64,000 nucleotides of DNA from Chrysopilus asiliformis (GCA_964034945.1 OZ035963.1:3693828-3757827), one strand, 5' to 3'. Positions 44,810-58,029 are shown, numbered from the stretch's first letter. Made by a program: numbers and translations. The notes: generated from the sequence alone by a model not told the origin.

Positions 44810-45620
44810 GTTACACAAAAATTATTTTAAAAACCACTTTTAGAGTTAAAATCATTCCAAGTCTTTTCAGTGTAGAGAAATGAAAAAGCGATGAAAAGGG
44901 TTTAACTGAAATTGAATTGAATGAGGCGACGAATTCTTTATGGTGTGCACGTGGAAAATATTCAAAGGCATTTTAATTAGAACATATCCAGAGGTTTTTT
45001 TTGTTTTGGAACTCTAGTACGCCTGGTAGGAAGAGGAATTTCACCGATGTTTAAGACGTTCCAGTAATTGGTTCGGAATCCTTTAAAATTTGTGTACAGA
45101 TGTGCGAGTGTAGCAGAAAATCGAGTAAATGCCTTAGAAAATGCTGCTAAGTGGTTTCTAAGCCATGGTGACAAATTAAGTTTTTAATTGAATTGTTTAT
45201 TGAGCATGGGAATCCAATATCTCTCTCGGATGCGGGATAAACTTACGTATATATGCAGATACGGTGGATACAGACAGAGATTCCTGTAGGTTGATGGCGG
45301 CGGCGTCTGTGGTGCGTATCTTAGTAGGAGGCCTCTAGCTTAATCTGTTTTCGTTACACATTTGGACATAATGGGAAGGAAAATTAAATGTATTAAAATG
45401 AATCGTCTTTAAAATTCCAAATGTTGATTAGAAAATACCTTTCGTGTAATGAGAATGGATTTTACAAATTTCTTTTCGATTTTTTTTTCAAATGTTCACA
45501 GACGGGGGTGAATGTTGCTGTTGTTTGCAATTTATTGCGTTACAGCAGGATCTGACTCCCGCTGGGCGCAGAGAAGTTAATGGAAAAACAATATTTTTTA
45601 ATTCTTCCAAATAATAAGAG
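44810..45620. other. Non-coding stretch
   Basis: Nothing recognised. Confidence 0.55.
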
Positions 45621-45790
45621 GCTCTCCACAAAATACGTCACAAATTCAGGGATAGGGTGGAGGCCGGTTCGTGTTCATGGGAAGAGGGTACTAAACTCCA
45701 TACAAAAAAAATCGCGAAAAATCCTGGCGAGGGAACAAGGGGGCTGCGAAAAAAAAAACAAAAATTAGCGTGACGTATTCTATAGACAAC
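45621..45790 (+). mobile_element. TACGTCAC-family MITE, full copy
   Basis: Left end CTCTCCACAAAATACGTCAC; right end GTGACGTATTCTATAGACAA. The ends form an imperfect inverted repeat of about 24 bp with a perfect ATACGTCAC core. The middle has the family signature ACTAAACTCCATACAAAAAA followed by TCGCGAAAAATC and a G-rich block. 170 bp, no coding sequence. Confidence 0.7.
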
Positions 45791-48626
45791 TTCTCGGAGG
45801 ATTACAAAATAACAGCCTCTGCAGAAACTTGTTTGAAGTTTCAGACGACTTTCCTCATTTAAAATTTTTTTTCATTTCCCCAAGAAATTCCCAATCTAAA
45901 TCGACCAATTTAAAAATTCCAAAAGACAGCGATAAAAATAGAAAATGATCGGAAATCCGGTAAATTACGATTGTCCAAGTAATTTTAATGTAATTTGTAT
46001 CATCCCTTTCCAAGAATATCTTCGTCTGTATTTCCATCAATGCCTTTTCCTGTTTCGTTGCTGCGAAAACTTTTCAACGGATAAAAAAAGCGAACCGGAA
46101 AAATATCAAGAAAAACGCAGAGAAAAAAAACTTGGTACTTCCGCTCTTCATTTACAAATGAGGCAATATTTTATGTGCTGTAATAAATGGGGGTTGAATC
46201 CATCTTTTATTCAGTTTTTCCACCGCCCCTTCTTTGCCCCGTGTGTGTTGTTTTCGATAAGAAGTGCAAGAGAAAATTTCCTGATGGCATACAATGCAAA
46301 ACAGCACGAAACGCAGAAAGCCAGGATGGGTCTAAGATGGATTTGCCCTTCACCAAAAGAAAATTGAAATCATCTGCTCATAACTCAACTTATGCTCCAC
46401 TCATTCCAAGCATATTTAAATCATCCTCTTGTCACCCCCATCCCACCCTTCTCATCAACAATTTTCTTGTATTTCCGGATTTCGCAAAGTTGTGAATCAG
46501 AAGTGGGATAGTTTTGCACTTAAATGCCATTAGCCTTTATTTCATTACTGGTAAGAAACACTAAGGGGTCGAAGGGTAGCTTCGGATCACGCTATGCTTT
46601 TAGTAAATTTTATCTATCTTTCAGGGTTTTGTGTTTTTAACGAAGTTCCAATACCTTTCGGTGGCTATTTATCTTTCACCAAAGTGCGCATTTCCCATAT
46701 TCGTCTATCTATCTAGAATGTCCTCGCTTCCGGTTTATTTTTTTTTTCTGAACTGGACTAAACTAGCAGCGTGAAAGGGGATCAGCGTTCACATGATACT
46801 AAATGGATAAAAAAGAAATAAGTGGTGAAAAAACTATAAGGACTGAGAAGCCTGTTGAAATACGAATGGTTTTTGAAATACGGTACACACATTTTCCTCA
46901 AGTGGCATACGGCGAGTTTTCAAAATTGGAAGCAACCTCTCTGCCCATAACCACCCTGGATTCATCTTCGAAACTGCTAGCCGTTCGTTTATTCCCTCAA
47001 TTATCCTGGTGACGGTGCGGCAGTGATGGTGATGATGTAATGCGCATATAGCCCCAACGCTAAAGCTCCAATATTTCATTCGTGTAAGCTTTTATGCTCT
47101 GACATTAATTGCAATTTGATACTTTGCCTATGCTCCTGCTATGCATGTATAGCCATTAGTCTACTCTAGGATTCAGTAATTTAAGGAGAGGACGCAACTC
47201 GATCCTGTAACCATGGCCAGGATAGCGTAAATGGGGTGACAGTATACGGTGTGGTATTCGCCGTTATAAATCTCCCAACGATATTTTATATCTGTCTGTT
47301 TGTCTGTCTGGTTTTTACGGATGAAAGGGTGTGGTGTGTAAGGAGACAAATGCCAGTGACAAAGACGACGGACGTCATAGCGACCGACAACGTCGATGTC
47401 GACTGAATCGGGAAAAACAAGGCTCCGCAAAACGCCTTTTATTGTCTTTCAATGAGTCTATGTTCCTTAGCTCCAAATTTCTATCAGAAAATTAGAGAAA
47501 ATTGAAGAAAATTGTTGGCTCTTTAAAAATTTCCTGCTTAATTGAATGAATTTGATCCGTTTCAAGGGTAAAATTGATTCAGTGAACAATTGATCTGCTT
47601 TTCTTCCTTAAATGCCTCGCGACTGTTTTTGTCAAGGAGGGTAGGGTGGAAAGTTCCGCGCCAGGCAATGAAAAAACTAGTGATTTGTGACAAATTCTTC
47701 ACGTCACTCTGAGCCTCTTGTCCCAGAGAAAGGAAAAAACTCAAAAACCTCGCAACCGATTAAGCTGAAATTTTGAATCAGGTGCCCTAGTGTAGGGGAA
47801 ATAGGAGAGAGCAAAACTTGGTCTAATATCATGTATATCACACCGAGCTTAAAACTTTTCTTCTAACCTTGCGTTTAGTGATGCCCGTAAAGACAACATG
47901 GGGGAAACTTCATCGAACGTTGCGCCACCGTGAAAAATGTATTGAAAAACCAGTGAAATGCGATAGAAACGCGTCCGTCGCGACTTTTCCAGTGGTGTAA
48001 TCATAAGGGTGGCGGCTATTCGCAATTTTTGTTGGTGGCTGCTGGAAGGTATTTTTGTGTACAAGTAGCTGACAGTCGGTGCATGATTGATGACGAGTCG
48101 ACGTGATTGATTTGTCAGAATTGACGCCACTTTTCCGAACCCCATCACCATCAGACCCAATTATCCTTCTTCCTATGGTAGCAGGCGAACGCAGGATATT
48201 CAGGAAAGCCCTTCTATGAAACTATCACAGAAGTGCGTTCAATACTTCTCCTTTTTAATTTCAGGTTTTTTTAAATGATTAATGCCACACGCGGCCATGT
48301 CACGTGGAAAATTTATGCTGCTTGCCAGGAATAGGAAAAATACTCAAACATTGTCAAAGTTGGGAAATTAATTCTGACTTCCTATAATTTTGTTTGGATA
48401 CTTAAGCATGCCTCATGTTATACTTCTCGACTGTTATTGAAATGCATTTTTGCAGTGTCATCAAATCTTGAGTAGACATTTTAAGACGCGTAATAAATTT
48501 TTGGGGACTGTCGTGCAACAGGAGAGAAACACTTAGGAATATATTTTCAAATAAAACCGTTGAGTCATTTTCTGGAAAGCGTCGTCGAATTATTTTTTAA
48601 TTTCTTTATTTATTTTTATTTTTAAG
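45791..48626. other. Non-coding stretch
   Basis: A short GTCT run is at about 47293-47309 in ATCTGTCTGTTTGTCTGTCTGG. Open frames at 45945-46495 overlap in several phases and match nothing known. Confidence 0.45.
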
Positions 48627-48705
48627 GGCGTAAGCTAATTTTAGGCTTTTCAAAAGTTTTCCCTTCATCTTTTCAACTTTTGCATGGAGTTTAGTACTGT
48701 CGTCA
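48627..48705 (-). mobile_element. TACGTCAC-family MITE, fragment
   Basis: GTAAGCTAATTTTAGGCTTT, then TGCATGGAGTTTAGTACTG, matches the reversed right half of the copy at 24.5 kb. Confidence 0.45.
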
Positions 48706-50242
48706 TACTTCCACAGATCTCTCATGCCAATTTCGATTTAGACGAAATTTTGTAGAAACCTTTTGCATGTTTTGAGGAAAGACTGGGCCTTTTGAATCCT
48801 AATTTCGCATCAATTTTCATTTCCTGCTGCCTGCACCTACAATTTTACATGGATTATTTGGACATTTAACAAAATAATGCGTGGAACTTTTTTTCCTTTA
48901 AAATATTGGTATTTTTATGATTTAAGAACAACAATTTGAAATACAAAATCAAAAATATCGACATTAACGTCTTTAAGGCTCAAAAAAAAATCACGTAAAA
49001 TATTTTTCTAAAAAAATCATTTTCATTAATTTGATTTAGTCATACTCTTCCATAATTGAATGAAAATTAATCCTTTGATGGGATTTTTTTCCGTATGTTG
49101 AAGTGAAACCGAACACTTAAAACTGATTATTCTCGCACAGATGTCTTTACGGGCAGCTGTACGCTATAAACCGATCAAAACAATGCAATTTCCATAATCA
49201 TACAATAATATTGGGGTAAACGACTAAATATACACTCCCTTATTTTTCCAGTACGCAAAAAGTATTGCTTTACAAATATAACGACGAATGGACGCGAACG
49301 CACTCCCTTTCCACAGTTCTGGCTGGGACGAATTAATTCATTTTATTTCCGAAAGTCCTTATTGATCCTTGGACCAGACCAACTATTGTAAATAAATTAA
49401 TTCCGTAATCCAACGACATTTGCAAACATTCATCCATTCTATCCGGAATTGTAGAGGAACAGTCGTTTGAAATGATCCTCCAGAACCATGGATTGAACGC
49501 GAATGGGAATGGAAATGGCAGCAAATACAGCCTGTGTTCGTCTAACGTGATATCGAATAAAAATAAAGTAAGCAATAAGGAAAAAATTGATTCTGAATGC
49601 AACATAAACTCCAAATATTGACATAAGAATTTCTTTTCATAAATTCCACGGCGTAATGTTGTTTCGATGAATCCTTCTTGTTACAGTATCCAACCTTCCA
49701 TTGCTTGTTTGTGTGCATTTACAACGTCGACGGACGGTTTCATAGTTTCTGCAGTTCCCCTCATTTATTTACGGTGAAATACCGAGGGGTGTATTGGTTG
49801 TAAAGTAACGAAAAAGGACTCCGCTCGCTCCTGTGATTGATCCGAGCTGCACTACACATAATAATCGATATCGCGTCATAGTCACTGCCAACGGGCAAAT
49901 TCAACTAAGGGTGAGTTCAATGAAGCAAGTAAAGGGATGGTTAGTCTGATTGGGGTGGAATGCTGCAGAGACTTAACGCATCAAACTTATATTGAATTGT
50001 TTTAATCGAGTTCAGAAAATTAACTTTCCTTTGGTGGGGGTGCGGCAGAAACGTTGTTCCACTGTGGATACCTTTTTCCTACCATATTTTCATTTCACTG
50101 CATTTCCTGTGAGATATCGAGAAAAACCAAGAAAACTACTCATGGTTGCGAGCACTTGTTGTAATTTTCCGGAGTAAATGAAGCTGAAGTGGGACGTTCT
50201 CGATTATATCTTTGAAAATGGGACAAGTGGGCGATGTAAATG
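48706..50242. other. Non-coding stretch
   Basis: The part 49680-49930 is less AT-rich and includes TGATTGATCC and ATAATCGATATCG, possible homeodomain cofactor-type sites, which are weak evidence only. No gene. Confidence 0.45.
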
Positions 50243-50368
50243 CAGGCGCGCACCGCATTGGCAAGCAAGCAAAATGGTGCACTTTCAGTTTTTAAAATAC
50301 CTTTAAACCTATATTTCAGCGTGCATCGAAGTAGATGTTAGTAGAAAGAAGCAAGTAGTGCGCGCCTG
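50243..50368. repeat. 126-bp block with GC-rich inverted ends
   Basis: CAGGCGCGCAC at 50243-50253 is exactly inverted at 50358-50368. An 11-bp GC-rich inverted pair in DNA this AT-rich suggests a small element or a remnant of one. CAGGCGCGC is also present in the CACTCAG MITE, but no other similarity was found. Confidence 0.4.
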
Positions 50369-50634
50369 TACTAGGAGGGAATGGAAAATCCATATACCTT
50401 AACAGAAGGATGAAATGTAGGTTTTAAAAAGTTTATTGTAAATAAGTAGTTAATGGAGCATCGCTTATTTTACAATTAGTTAAGAATGGTTTTATTTTAA
50501 TTAAAGCGTTTCACCTGATGAAATATGATTTATTGATTATTTTAATAAATTTAATCTTTTTAACTTTTTTTTATGATTTGTAATGTATTTTAAAAAAAAG
50601 CTTTATCGAGTTGAGGCAATAAATCTTAAAAGTT

Positions 50635-50960
50635 GGGTGACCATATTTGTTTTGTGTTATTATAAAACAAGACAAGCGCTGATAAAGGGGCCGTGGGGCG
50701 AGAAAGATTATCTGAAACAAAACTACAAACTTTATATTCAAAAACGAAAGTAAAAGAAGTCGCAGGAAAATTTTTGTCGCTACAAATATGCGCCGCACGC
50801 CAATTTTATTTAAAATAAAGTCTGATGCAATGTTTTAAATTACAGGCTACACAGTTTGAAGCGAAATGGTATTCAATTTTTCATACCTTTCATATTTGAT
50901 AAACACATACAACTGAAACTGCATAAAAATAATCAAAGAAAAATGCGCCGCAGGCAAGAA
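50635..50960 (+). mobile_element. GGGTGACCATA-family repeat, copy 2
   Basis: Head GGGTGACCATATTTGTTTTG; the motif ATGCGCCGCACGCC at about 50785 and ATGCGCCGCAGGCAAG at about 50943, each followed or preceded by AATTTTATTT-type sequence. Confidence 0.45.
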
Positions 50961-53578
50961 AAGGAGATTTACAGCATTACCCAGCCATAGAGAAGCATGT
51001 CTTGCATATTTACTGAGGATTTTTTCAGGGTTTCAAAAGTTTTGCACATACAGAGATAATTCGGGCCAAAAATGGATTACACTAGGTCCTATCTTTGGTT
51101 AAGGTCCTTTCTTCCTATCTTTGGTTAAATAACATTTTTTTTTTTGGCGAAAATTGGCGTTAAGAGGTTTTTGATGTCGTTAATCACGAATTTGGTTTCA
51201 GAATTTTAAAATTCAAAAGGGAAAATCCAGCTGCAGGTATTACGCAAATATCGCTTACCCAAATAACCCTTAGTTTGCTTCACATTTAATAAAACCTATG
51301 TTTAAAAATGTAATTCATAGTCAAAAACATTTTTTTTTGAATAAAACAATTTAAAGAAAACCGAAATGTGAATAAATAGTCCAATTTCATTCTACTGTTA
51401 CTTGGTTTATTAAAATTACAACTTCAGACAGCAAAAAGCATTTCCTACCCCGGACCAAATTTATGCATATCAAATACAAAATTGATCTCCAATTTCTAAC
51501 AAATAATCTTAATTTCTAACGAATAAAGGGGCAAAAAAGATCAAGAAAACCTCCAACAACGAATGATTGTGATTTCGAAATGTTATTAAGGGATGATAAT
51601 TGTAGTTAAACAGAACCGAAAGTGTGATATTCCAAAAATCTCTCGACTGAATTATTCATAAGTTTCATTTCTTAAGAACAATTGCTGAAAATTTTCTAAT
51701 ATCGCGTTCCACCAAGGATTCAACAGCAGCAGTTACCCGACCATTTAATATTTTTCATTTACAAATACATGTCAAAAATCCTGTCTTATATTTTAATTTG
51801 GTGGAATTTGAATAAGACAAGTTATGATTAATAAAAAAGTTGTCGCGTCTCCCTTTTTATTCTCCCCTCCCCCACACAACCGACAGTAAAAGAATTCCAC
51901 TTGAATCTCGCTTAACTGCTTCAACACGTTTGCCCTGGGAATGATTTCGTCCAGACGAAAGGGAATTCCTGATTCTCATGTTGTCGATGGAATGGGATGA
52001 ATCCAGATATAGTCAAGCAGTGGATAAAGTCTGAGATGATTTATGATTGCCCGTCAACCGGCTGTCTCTGGATGAGCTTCTCAAGATTTCGTTTTGCTCA
52101 CGAAGGGCAGCGCAGCAACAGAGTCTCTAGGAGGACCTTGAAGGCGGGAGCCATGAAGATAAAATACCGACACTGGTTGTAAAGTTTTAGACTTTCAAAT
52201 TTTTCCTCTTAAGCTCAACTATTTGTTTCATGTTTCATTTTATCCTGTCAAAAAGACGTACATACAAAATGCTTTCTTGTCCTACTGGTTTCATCTTTCA
52301 TTCCCATAGTAGTGTGGAGCGGAATATAGACGAATGTTTCCAACAGAGACGACTACTCATCATTTACCCAAAATCCTGTGTGGGATGCTGGCAGACAATA
52401 CAGCGAGAATCGGAAAAATCTATATATATGGGCGACTGTGGAAACCTGCATAGTAGCTATTTGTGAGTACTACAAATAAAAAAAAACGCGAGTAAGAATG
52501 AATTCCATGCCTCCACGAGAAGGCAAGCAACAAAAATTCTAGGCAACATTCCCGCTCAGCAAAATCTGCAGCCCTACGGAATTATCCAACAATGCCTAGG
52601 GGACCAGTCAGAGGACCCTTTCGATCCGTCAGGAGTAGGTTGCGTAGTGTCTCAAGGTTTATGTAGATACTCCCGATTCCTGCAATAGTTGTGCAAATTT
52701 TAGTCTTTTTTCGCCTCGAATGGAAGAAATGGAGGAAAAAAATTTAAATTTAACATTTTAGGCTTGTATGGAATTCTTTTGTGTCATTCGGAGTTGTTTT
52801 TTCGCATAAAACAGCAAATGATTGCAAAATTATTCACCATAAGAAGAGACCAAAAAAAAAAGCAATAGGACAGCAAAAGATAGAAAGAACGCAAAAACGT
52901 ATACATTTTATACAAGATGAAGAAACGAAATCGCAAAGAATATTAGCTATAGCCGCCAACAGTTGGAATTTCTCAAAGTTTCAATGAAAAAAAAAAACCT
53001 CACATATAGAAAAATTCAACGTCCATGAACATTTCGAAACACGGAAAAAGCAATAAGCCAACTTGAAATAATGTTTCAAAGTTATTTGATTTTAAAATAT
53101 TTTCTCCTCCTGAATCCTAATATACTTGCAATATAAGGTTTAAATAAAAAATCAAAAACAACAAAAATGAATGAAACGTTTCGGAAAAATATTCGTATTT
53201 CGAAAGTAATACATTTTGTAACGATTTCTTTTTATTGAAGTTTTACTTGGTATTCGCACACGTCAATTTTTCTTTGTTTTTATAAACAGTTTTATTTTAC
53301 ATATTCAAAATTCTTTGAATAACATTTTAATTAAAAAAATTTAAAAACCTCAATTTTATAGAAGAAAATAGGCGGGCTAATAATGGAAGTGGAGGAAGAA
53401 GATACTACAGGCAATTTTTTTCGAGGAGGTTGGGTGGTCGATGCGGTTTTTTAAAAGAATTTGTGGTTTTCCAAAGAGATTAAAAATTTGAGCATGTAAT
53501 ATTTGTTGATTTCTCGAGCCATTTTCGAGAAAATTACGACCTTACTCACTGTAAACGTGCGAATGAGAATAATGTCAA
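50961..53578. other. Non-coding stretch
   Basis: 51165-51220 carries the reversed GATCAGCGACC-family motif (GTCGTTAATCACGAATTTGG). The block 51980-52690 is less AT-rich, with frames that match nothing I know. No gene is supported. Confidence 0.45.
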
Positions 53579-53662
53579 TATCAGACTTGGTATCAGACTT
53601 GGTATCAGACTTGGTATCAGATTTGGTATCAGACTTGGTATCAGATTTGGTATCAGACTTGG
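53579..53662. repeat. 12-bp tandem repeat, 7 copies
   Basis: Unit TATCAGACTTGG at 12-bp spacing from 53579; two units have T for C (CAGATTTGG). Because 12 is a multiple of three, both strands stay open across it (SDTK-type and DLVS-type repeats), which should not be read as coding. Confidence 0.95.
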
Positions 53663-54650
53663 AAAGCAAGTTTACGTCCCAACGAAGAAATTGAATTAAT
53701 TGAAATTTAAAAAATTGTTTGAAAATGTTATTGAGTTTAATTAGACTCACCATCAAGGAAAGGTAAAATACCTTTGTGGTAAGTTTAATTCATTCATGAC
53801 CCAAAACGTTGCACAAACAAGTGAGTTTACTCTTATGTTTCTAGATATTTATTTATAGATACTACTTGAGCTACACGAATTTGTTCACATGTAAGGTGTG
53901 TAGAAATTTTACATAACCACCTTAAGTAATTAAGAAAAACAAAAAAAAACTAATTTGTTTATACCTTTAAGCCAAATACACAAAGGGCAATTTACTTTTA
54001 AGTTGTTTAACTTTGCGCACCATATAATATCAGATCCCGAAAATAAATTTCCATTCCGAAAATAACGAATGGTTAGATCGACACAGAATAATTTATCTTG
54101 AGGCATCCACATTCACACACCAGCCAGGACAGTGCCTCTCCAAGTATTCCGTCGTAGCGATTCCGCACTTACTATCAAACAATTTCTCATGGGGACTGCG
54201 GGCTCCTCCATCAAGATAATGGCCTTGAAAAGAGAAAAATCGCCGAAATTAACTCTCAAATGGACAACCTCCTGCGAGTAACTCTCGAGAGTTTTTGAGA
54301 GTTATTCGCGTATTTACTCTCATGTGGAGCGGCATCTTAAGATTGTCACCCCAAAGGAAAAGAAGTAGAAGACGAGAAGATCTAAGGTTAGAGACGTCAA
54401 GATTGTTAACATAGCCTCTGCTGTTGATGAGTTGCAATGCCTTACAAATGTTATTATTCTGTTCACGATTGGCAATCTAAGCAAAAACTACAGGGTGAGC
54501 AACGGAGAAGATAATTTTTATCAAACTTTTATTCGAAGGATATTTTAATATAAAGGAGAAAATTTGCTCATTCTCTAGACATATCTTTATTTTTTCAAAT
54601 TTTTTTAGTGGTTTTTTTGGAATTTGTCAAAATTTTGGGATAGGTTTTCG
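53663..54650. other. Non-coding stretch with a hairpin
   Basis: GCGAGTAACTCTC and GAGAGTTATTCGC pair across 54274-54309 with a palindromic CTCTCGAGAG centre; related AACTCTCA occurs at 54251 and TACTCTCA at 54314. No gene. Confidence 0.5.
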
Positions 54651-55205
54651 GATTTTTATACCCGTATGGTGAAACCAAAGGGTATATTAACTTTGCCTTA
54701 CCGTTTGTAACGCCAAGATCCCGGCATCGCACACAAAAATGAATTACACCAGTGTGTTTAGAATGATGAAAAAAGTTGAATTTAGCATGTCCGTCCGTCT
54801 GTCCGTCCGTCCGTCTGTCTGTGGCGCGGATTGCGGGCGCACGGATTGAGCTAGAGACTTGAAATTTTGCGCAGATTCGTTTTTCGTAAAATGCGAGGCT
54901 AAGTTCGTTAATGGGCAAAAATGGACCAGTAGGGGGGGGGGGGGGGGGGGGTAACCCCCATACGAACGAAAACGTTTTTTGTGAATATCTCAAAAACGGT
55001 GCATCTTATCAAAAAAGTTCAAGAACAAAAGTTATTTAGGATATGATTCTACATAAAACTTCCATACATCAAAGTCCAATTGGAACAACTTTTAAAAAAT
55101 CTTATTGGAAAGTCTGAATTCAAAGTGGAATTTTGATAAACTGTTCAGTTAATTCACCATACGGGTTTCCAATAATTGCTGGCAATTATAGCTTTTGTTA
55201 TGTTT
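54651..55205 (+). mobile_element. mini-me-like element, copy 2
   Basis: TATACCCGTATGGTGAAACC at the start; CCCGTATGGTGAA is exactly inverted at 55153-55165 (TTCACCATACGGG). A (GTCY)n tract spans about 54790-54822. It is collinear with copy 1 apart from an extra block (about 54923-54983) holding a 20-G run and ACCCCCATACGAACG. High similarity to copy 1 outside that block. Confidence 0.65.
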
Positions 55206-57735
55206 TTCCTGAACTTTTCCCAGACAATTTTTTTCAGATTTAAAATACGGAAACGAATTTCTTTAATCTATTAAAAAAAATCCAATAAAAAGTAACCTAG
55301 TGTGGACCACCAATATTTGAAAGAAACAGCTTTTTCAATAGCAAAAATAATAAAATAAAACTAAATGGAAATAACAGTCGATTTTCCATTTTTTATGGCC
55401 GCGTATGTTTAAAGATTTTCGCAGTGCCACCCTTGTTTCGCAACGTTCATATTTTTGTACCTTTCGAAGGAGGTAATTTTAAGAAGTCGCCGTTTTCTTT
55501 GTACTTTTGACTCTTTTATTTACTTGAAAAGCCAATTGTAACAACAAGCACTCAATTTATCGGTCATGCAAATAACGTCAATTTCTGATGTTTGCATTAT
55601 TGGTGCAGTTTTTCCCGAACCCTTATTATATTTATGCAAATCTATATATCAATAACCGCCATAGATATGCGCGTGTATTTTGATAGATTTTTATACAATA
55701 TAAATATGAATTGTGCCTTGTTGTATAACTCCCACATGGAAATTTATTTTCCATCGAACTTGCAACCCCTTCAAATGCTCGAATAGAATTTTTTCATAAA
55801 AATATAAAAGTGCTCGGTAAACTGCGCCATATGATTCAAATCGATTTTGTTCTTGTCGTCGTTTACGAGCTTATGGAGCTGCTCTACATCAGTTGAGTCG
55901 AGTCCGTATACTCCTTTTTTGATTTTGTGGAAAAGGGAAGAAAATTATTTAAAGGACTTCTACAACAATATATATACCTATATATATATACCCGTTTCAT
56001 GATTGTGGTAACACAAAGAAATTTGCGAGGGGTGCGAGGAACGTTTATTGGAGCATATGGAATTTTTATTTGGCATCTTTGTTTCAACTTTTGATGTGAT
56101 GTTCCAGAAGTCGTTTCCGATTCTTTCGCTTAAATCATTTTATTTTCTATCGGTTTTGGGTTCGCTTTTTTGCCTCTTTTTCGATATTTATTCAAATGAA
56201 TGGAAAATTAGCATTTTTAGTAACATATCAAGGATGTTTTGATGTGAGGAAAAATTTTAAATTCAAAAATATTCTATACTTTAAGGGGGCTCCATTACTT
56301 TAAGGTTGATTTCTTGAAAAAGTTTAGGATTTTTTTTTTAAACTAGGCCACATTTAGTAAATGCGGTTTAAGGATATAAACTTTTCGTAATTTTTAAGGA
56401 TATTTTCTGGCGCGCCATTTCTTTTAAAAACTTTTTGAAGATGTCTTTATAACATATTATCGAAGATCTCATACTCGATCTAATCTTGAGTAAAAATCAA
56501 GTATCTGTTTTTTGATTTAAAAAATTTATATATTCCTTCAGTTTTTCTGTTTAACTTTGATTTGCTTTTTTGACATTCACATCCTCAAGATTATCTTAGA
56601 AATATCGATTTCTCTCAACACATATTTTTTGTAAAAGAAACCCAAACAAAATTAACTTAATTAGAAAACAGTATCGTCTCGCTCTGATTACACACGTAGA
56701 TGTTTTGTAAGGAGAAGAGATTGAAATCCTTTGAAATAATTTCGTATCAAGTTCATATTTTGTCGTCCTTAAATGCCAAACCTACGCAAACACCTCCGAC
56801 CGACCGGCGAATAAAAAAAATCCTTTTTGGCCTGAATAAGATCTGCTAAATCTAAACCACAAGAAATGACGATGTCGAAGGATTTTCGGGATGTGAAATT
56901 AGTTCTGAGATTGGTTCTGACGTTGTTTGGGAGGTTCTGGAATATCGGTTGTTGGGGTAGCGAAGCTGAGATGACTGAAGAAAATGAACAGTGGCACTTA
57001 ATTAAAATTAAAGCTTCCGAGGGTGTCGTAATTTTCACATGAAAAACAAGTCATTAGCGATTCCCCTTGAAAATCTCCAGGGATACGTGTCAAATTCACA
57101 CAGAAAAAGGTATGAAGAATATAAATTTAGATTGAATAAAGCGTAGATACTGTAGTGCGACTGCATAAGGAAACATAAATAGCATCAGGACGTAGCAACC
57201 AAAGGAACAAAATTAAAATAATGTCTTTTCAAATCGTTTAAGTTGCGAGAACGCGGCTTCTTTGGTCGTCCTTTTGAGTAAGGATTTGACATCTTGCAGT
57301 GCTTGCAGGCACCAAAAAACTTCAAAACAGGGATGCGCCAACGTTTGCCTAATTTCTATTATTTTTTGGGGAACCATTGTTTGCTAATTCTCTTGGATTT
57401 CGCCATTGTCTGGAAAAGGCGCTGTTAGGGGGAATTTGTGACTTAATTAAGAAGACGTCGAATGCGAATACTTTTACACCCTAGACACACATTGGTAAAA
57501 AGAAAATAACGGTGGCAGATCCTGCGTGTGTCCTAAGAAAGAATTTGTTAGCGAAAAGGAAAAAGGGTTAAAATCAATTCTTTTGCAGGGCATAAAATTA
57601 TTTGCTTTCGGTTTACTCGCATTAGTTTTTGGTTACACAAAAGATTCTTGATCCTTCAATTTGAATTATGATCTTAAATTACGAGTGCTATGAAATTATA
57701 GACGGGGTTATGTATTATTCAGTTATCTATAAGTG
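55206..57735. other. Non-coding stretch
   Basis: TATAAAAG at 55802 and a strong initiator-like TCAGTTGAGTCGAG at 55888 are 86 bases apart, too far to form one core promoter. No gene recognised. Confidence 0.45.
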
Positions 57736-58029
57736 TTATTTTAGATCCATAAAATACATTACATATTTTGGAGAAGGGGTTGTTGCCAAGATATTTTGAT
57801 TGCGTTTTAAAACTTCATTCGTGAACATCGAAAGGGCGACGATGGTTGGAAAACCGTGATGTGTGAGATACCAAGCTGGCATTTGCTCTTTGAAAATGGA
57901 AGAATATTTTATATTTAAAATTTGATTTTTATATGTGAAAAGCTCACAATTCTGGATTTTTCTCCAAACTCTTTGATCAATTGCAAAGACGATTTTTTCG
58001 GTACGTAAATTCAATGCTATTGTGATCAA
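57736..58029 (-). CDS. Unrecognised 97-residue open frame
   Basis: Has a true ATG (complement of 58027-58029) and 97 codons. The product mixes charged and aromatic residues (VWRKIQNCELFTYKNQ, PAWYLTHHGF, KYVMYFMDLK) and has no signal peptide or membrane span. It reads more like a protein than most frames here but matches no family I can name. It lies about 100 bp from the plus-strand TATA promoter at 58130, pointing the other way, and has no evident promoter of its own. Confidence 0.2.
   Translation of the reverse strand: MITIALNLRTEKIVFAIDQRVWRKIQNCELFTYKNQILNIKYSSIFKEQMPAWYLTHHGFPTIVALSMFTNEVLKRNQNILATTPSPKYVMYFMDLK

Noticed and set aside
53451..53756. SDTK-repeat and DLVS-repeat frames on both strands
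   Set aside because: They are produced by the 12-bp tandem repeat.
55802..55900. TATAAAAG and a TCAGTTG initiator as one promoter
   Set aside because: The two are 86 bases apart, well beyond the 30-35 base spacing of a working TATA-initiator pair.
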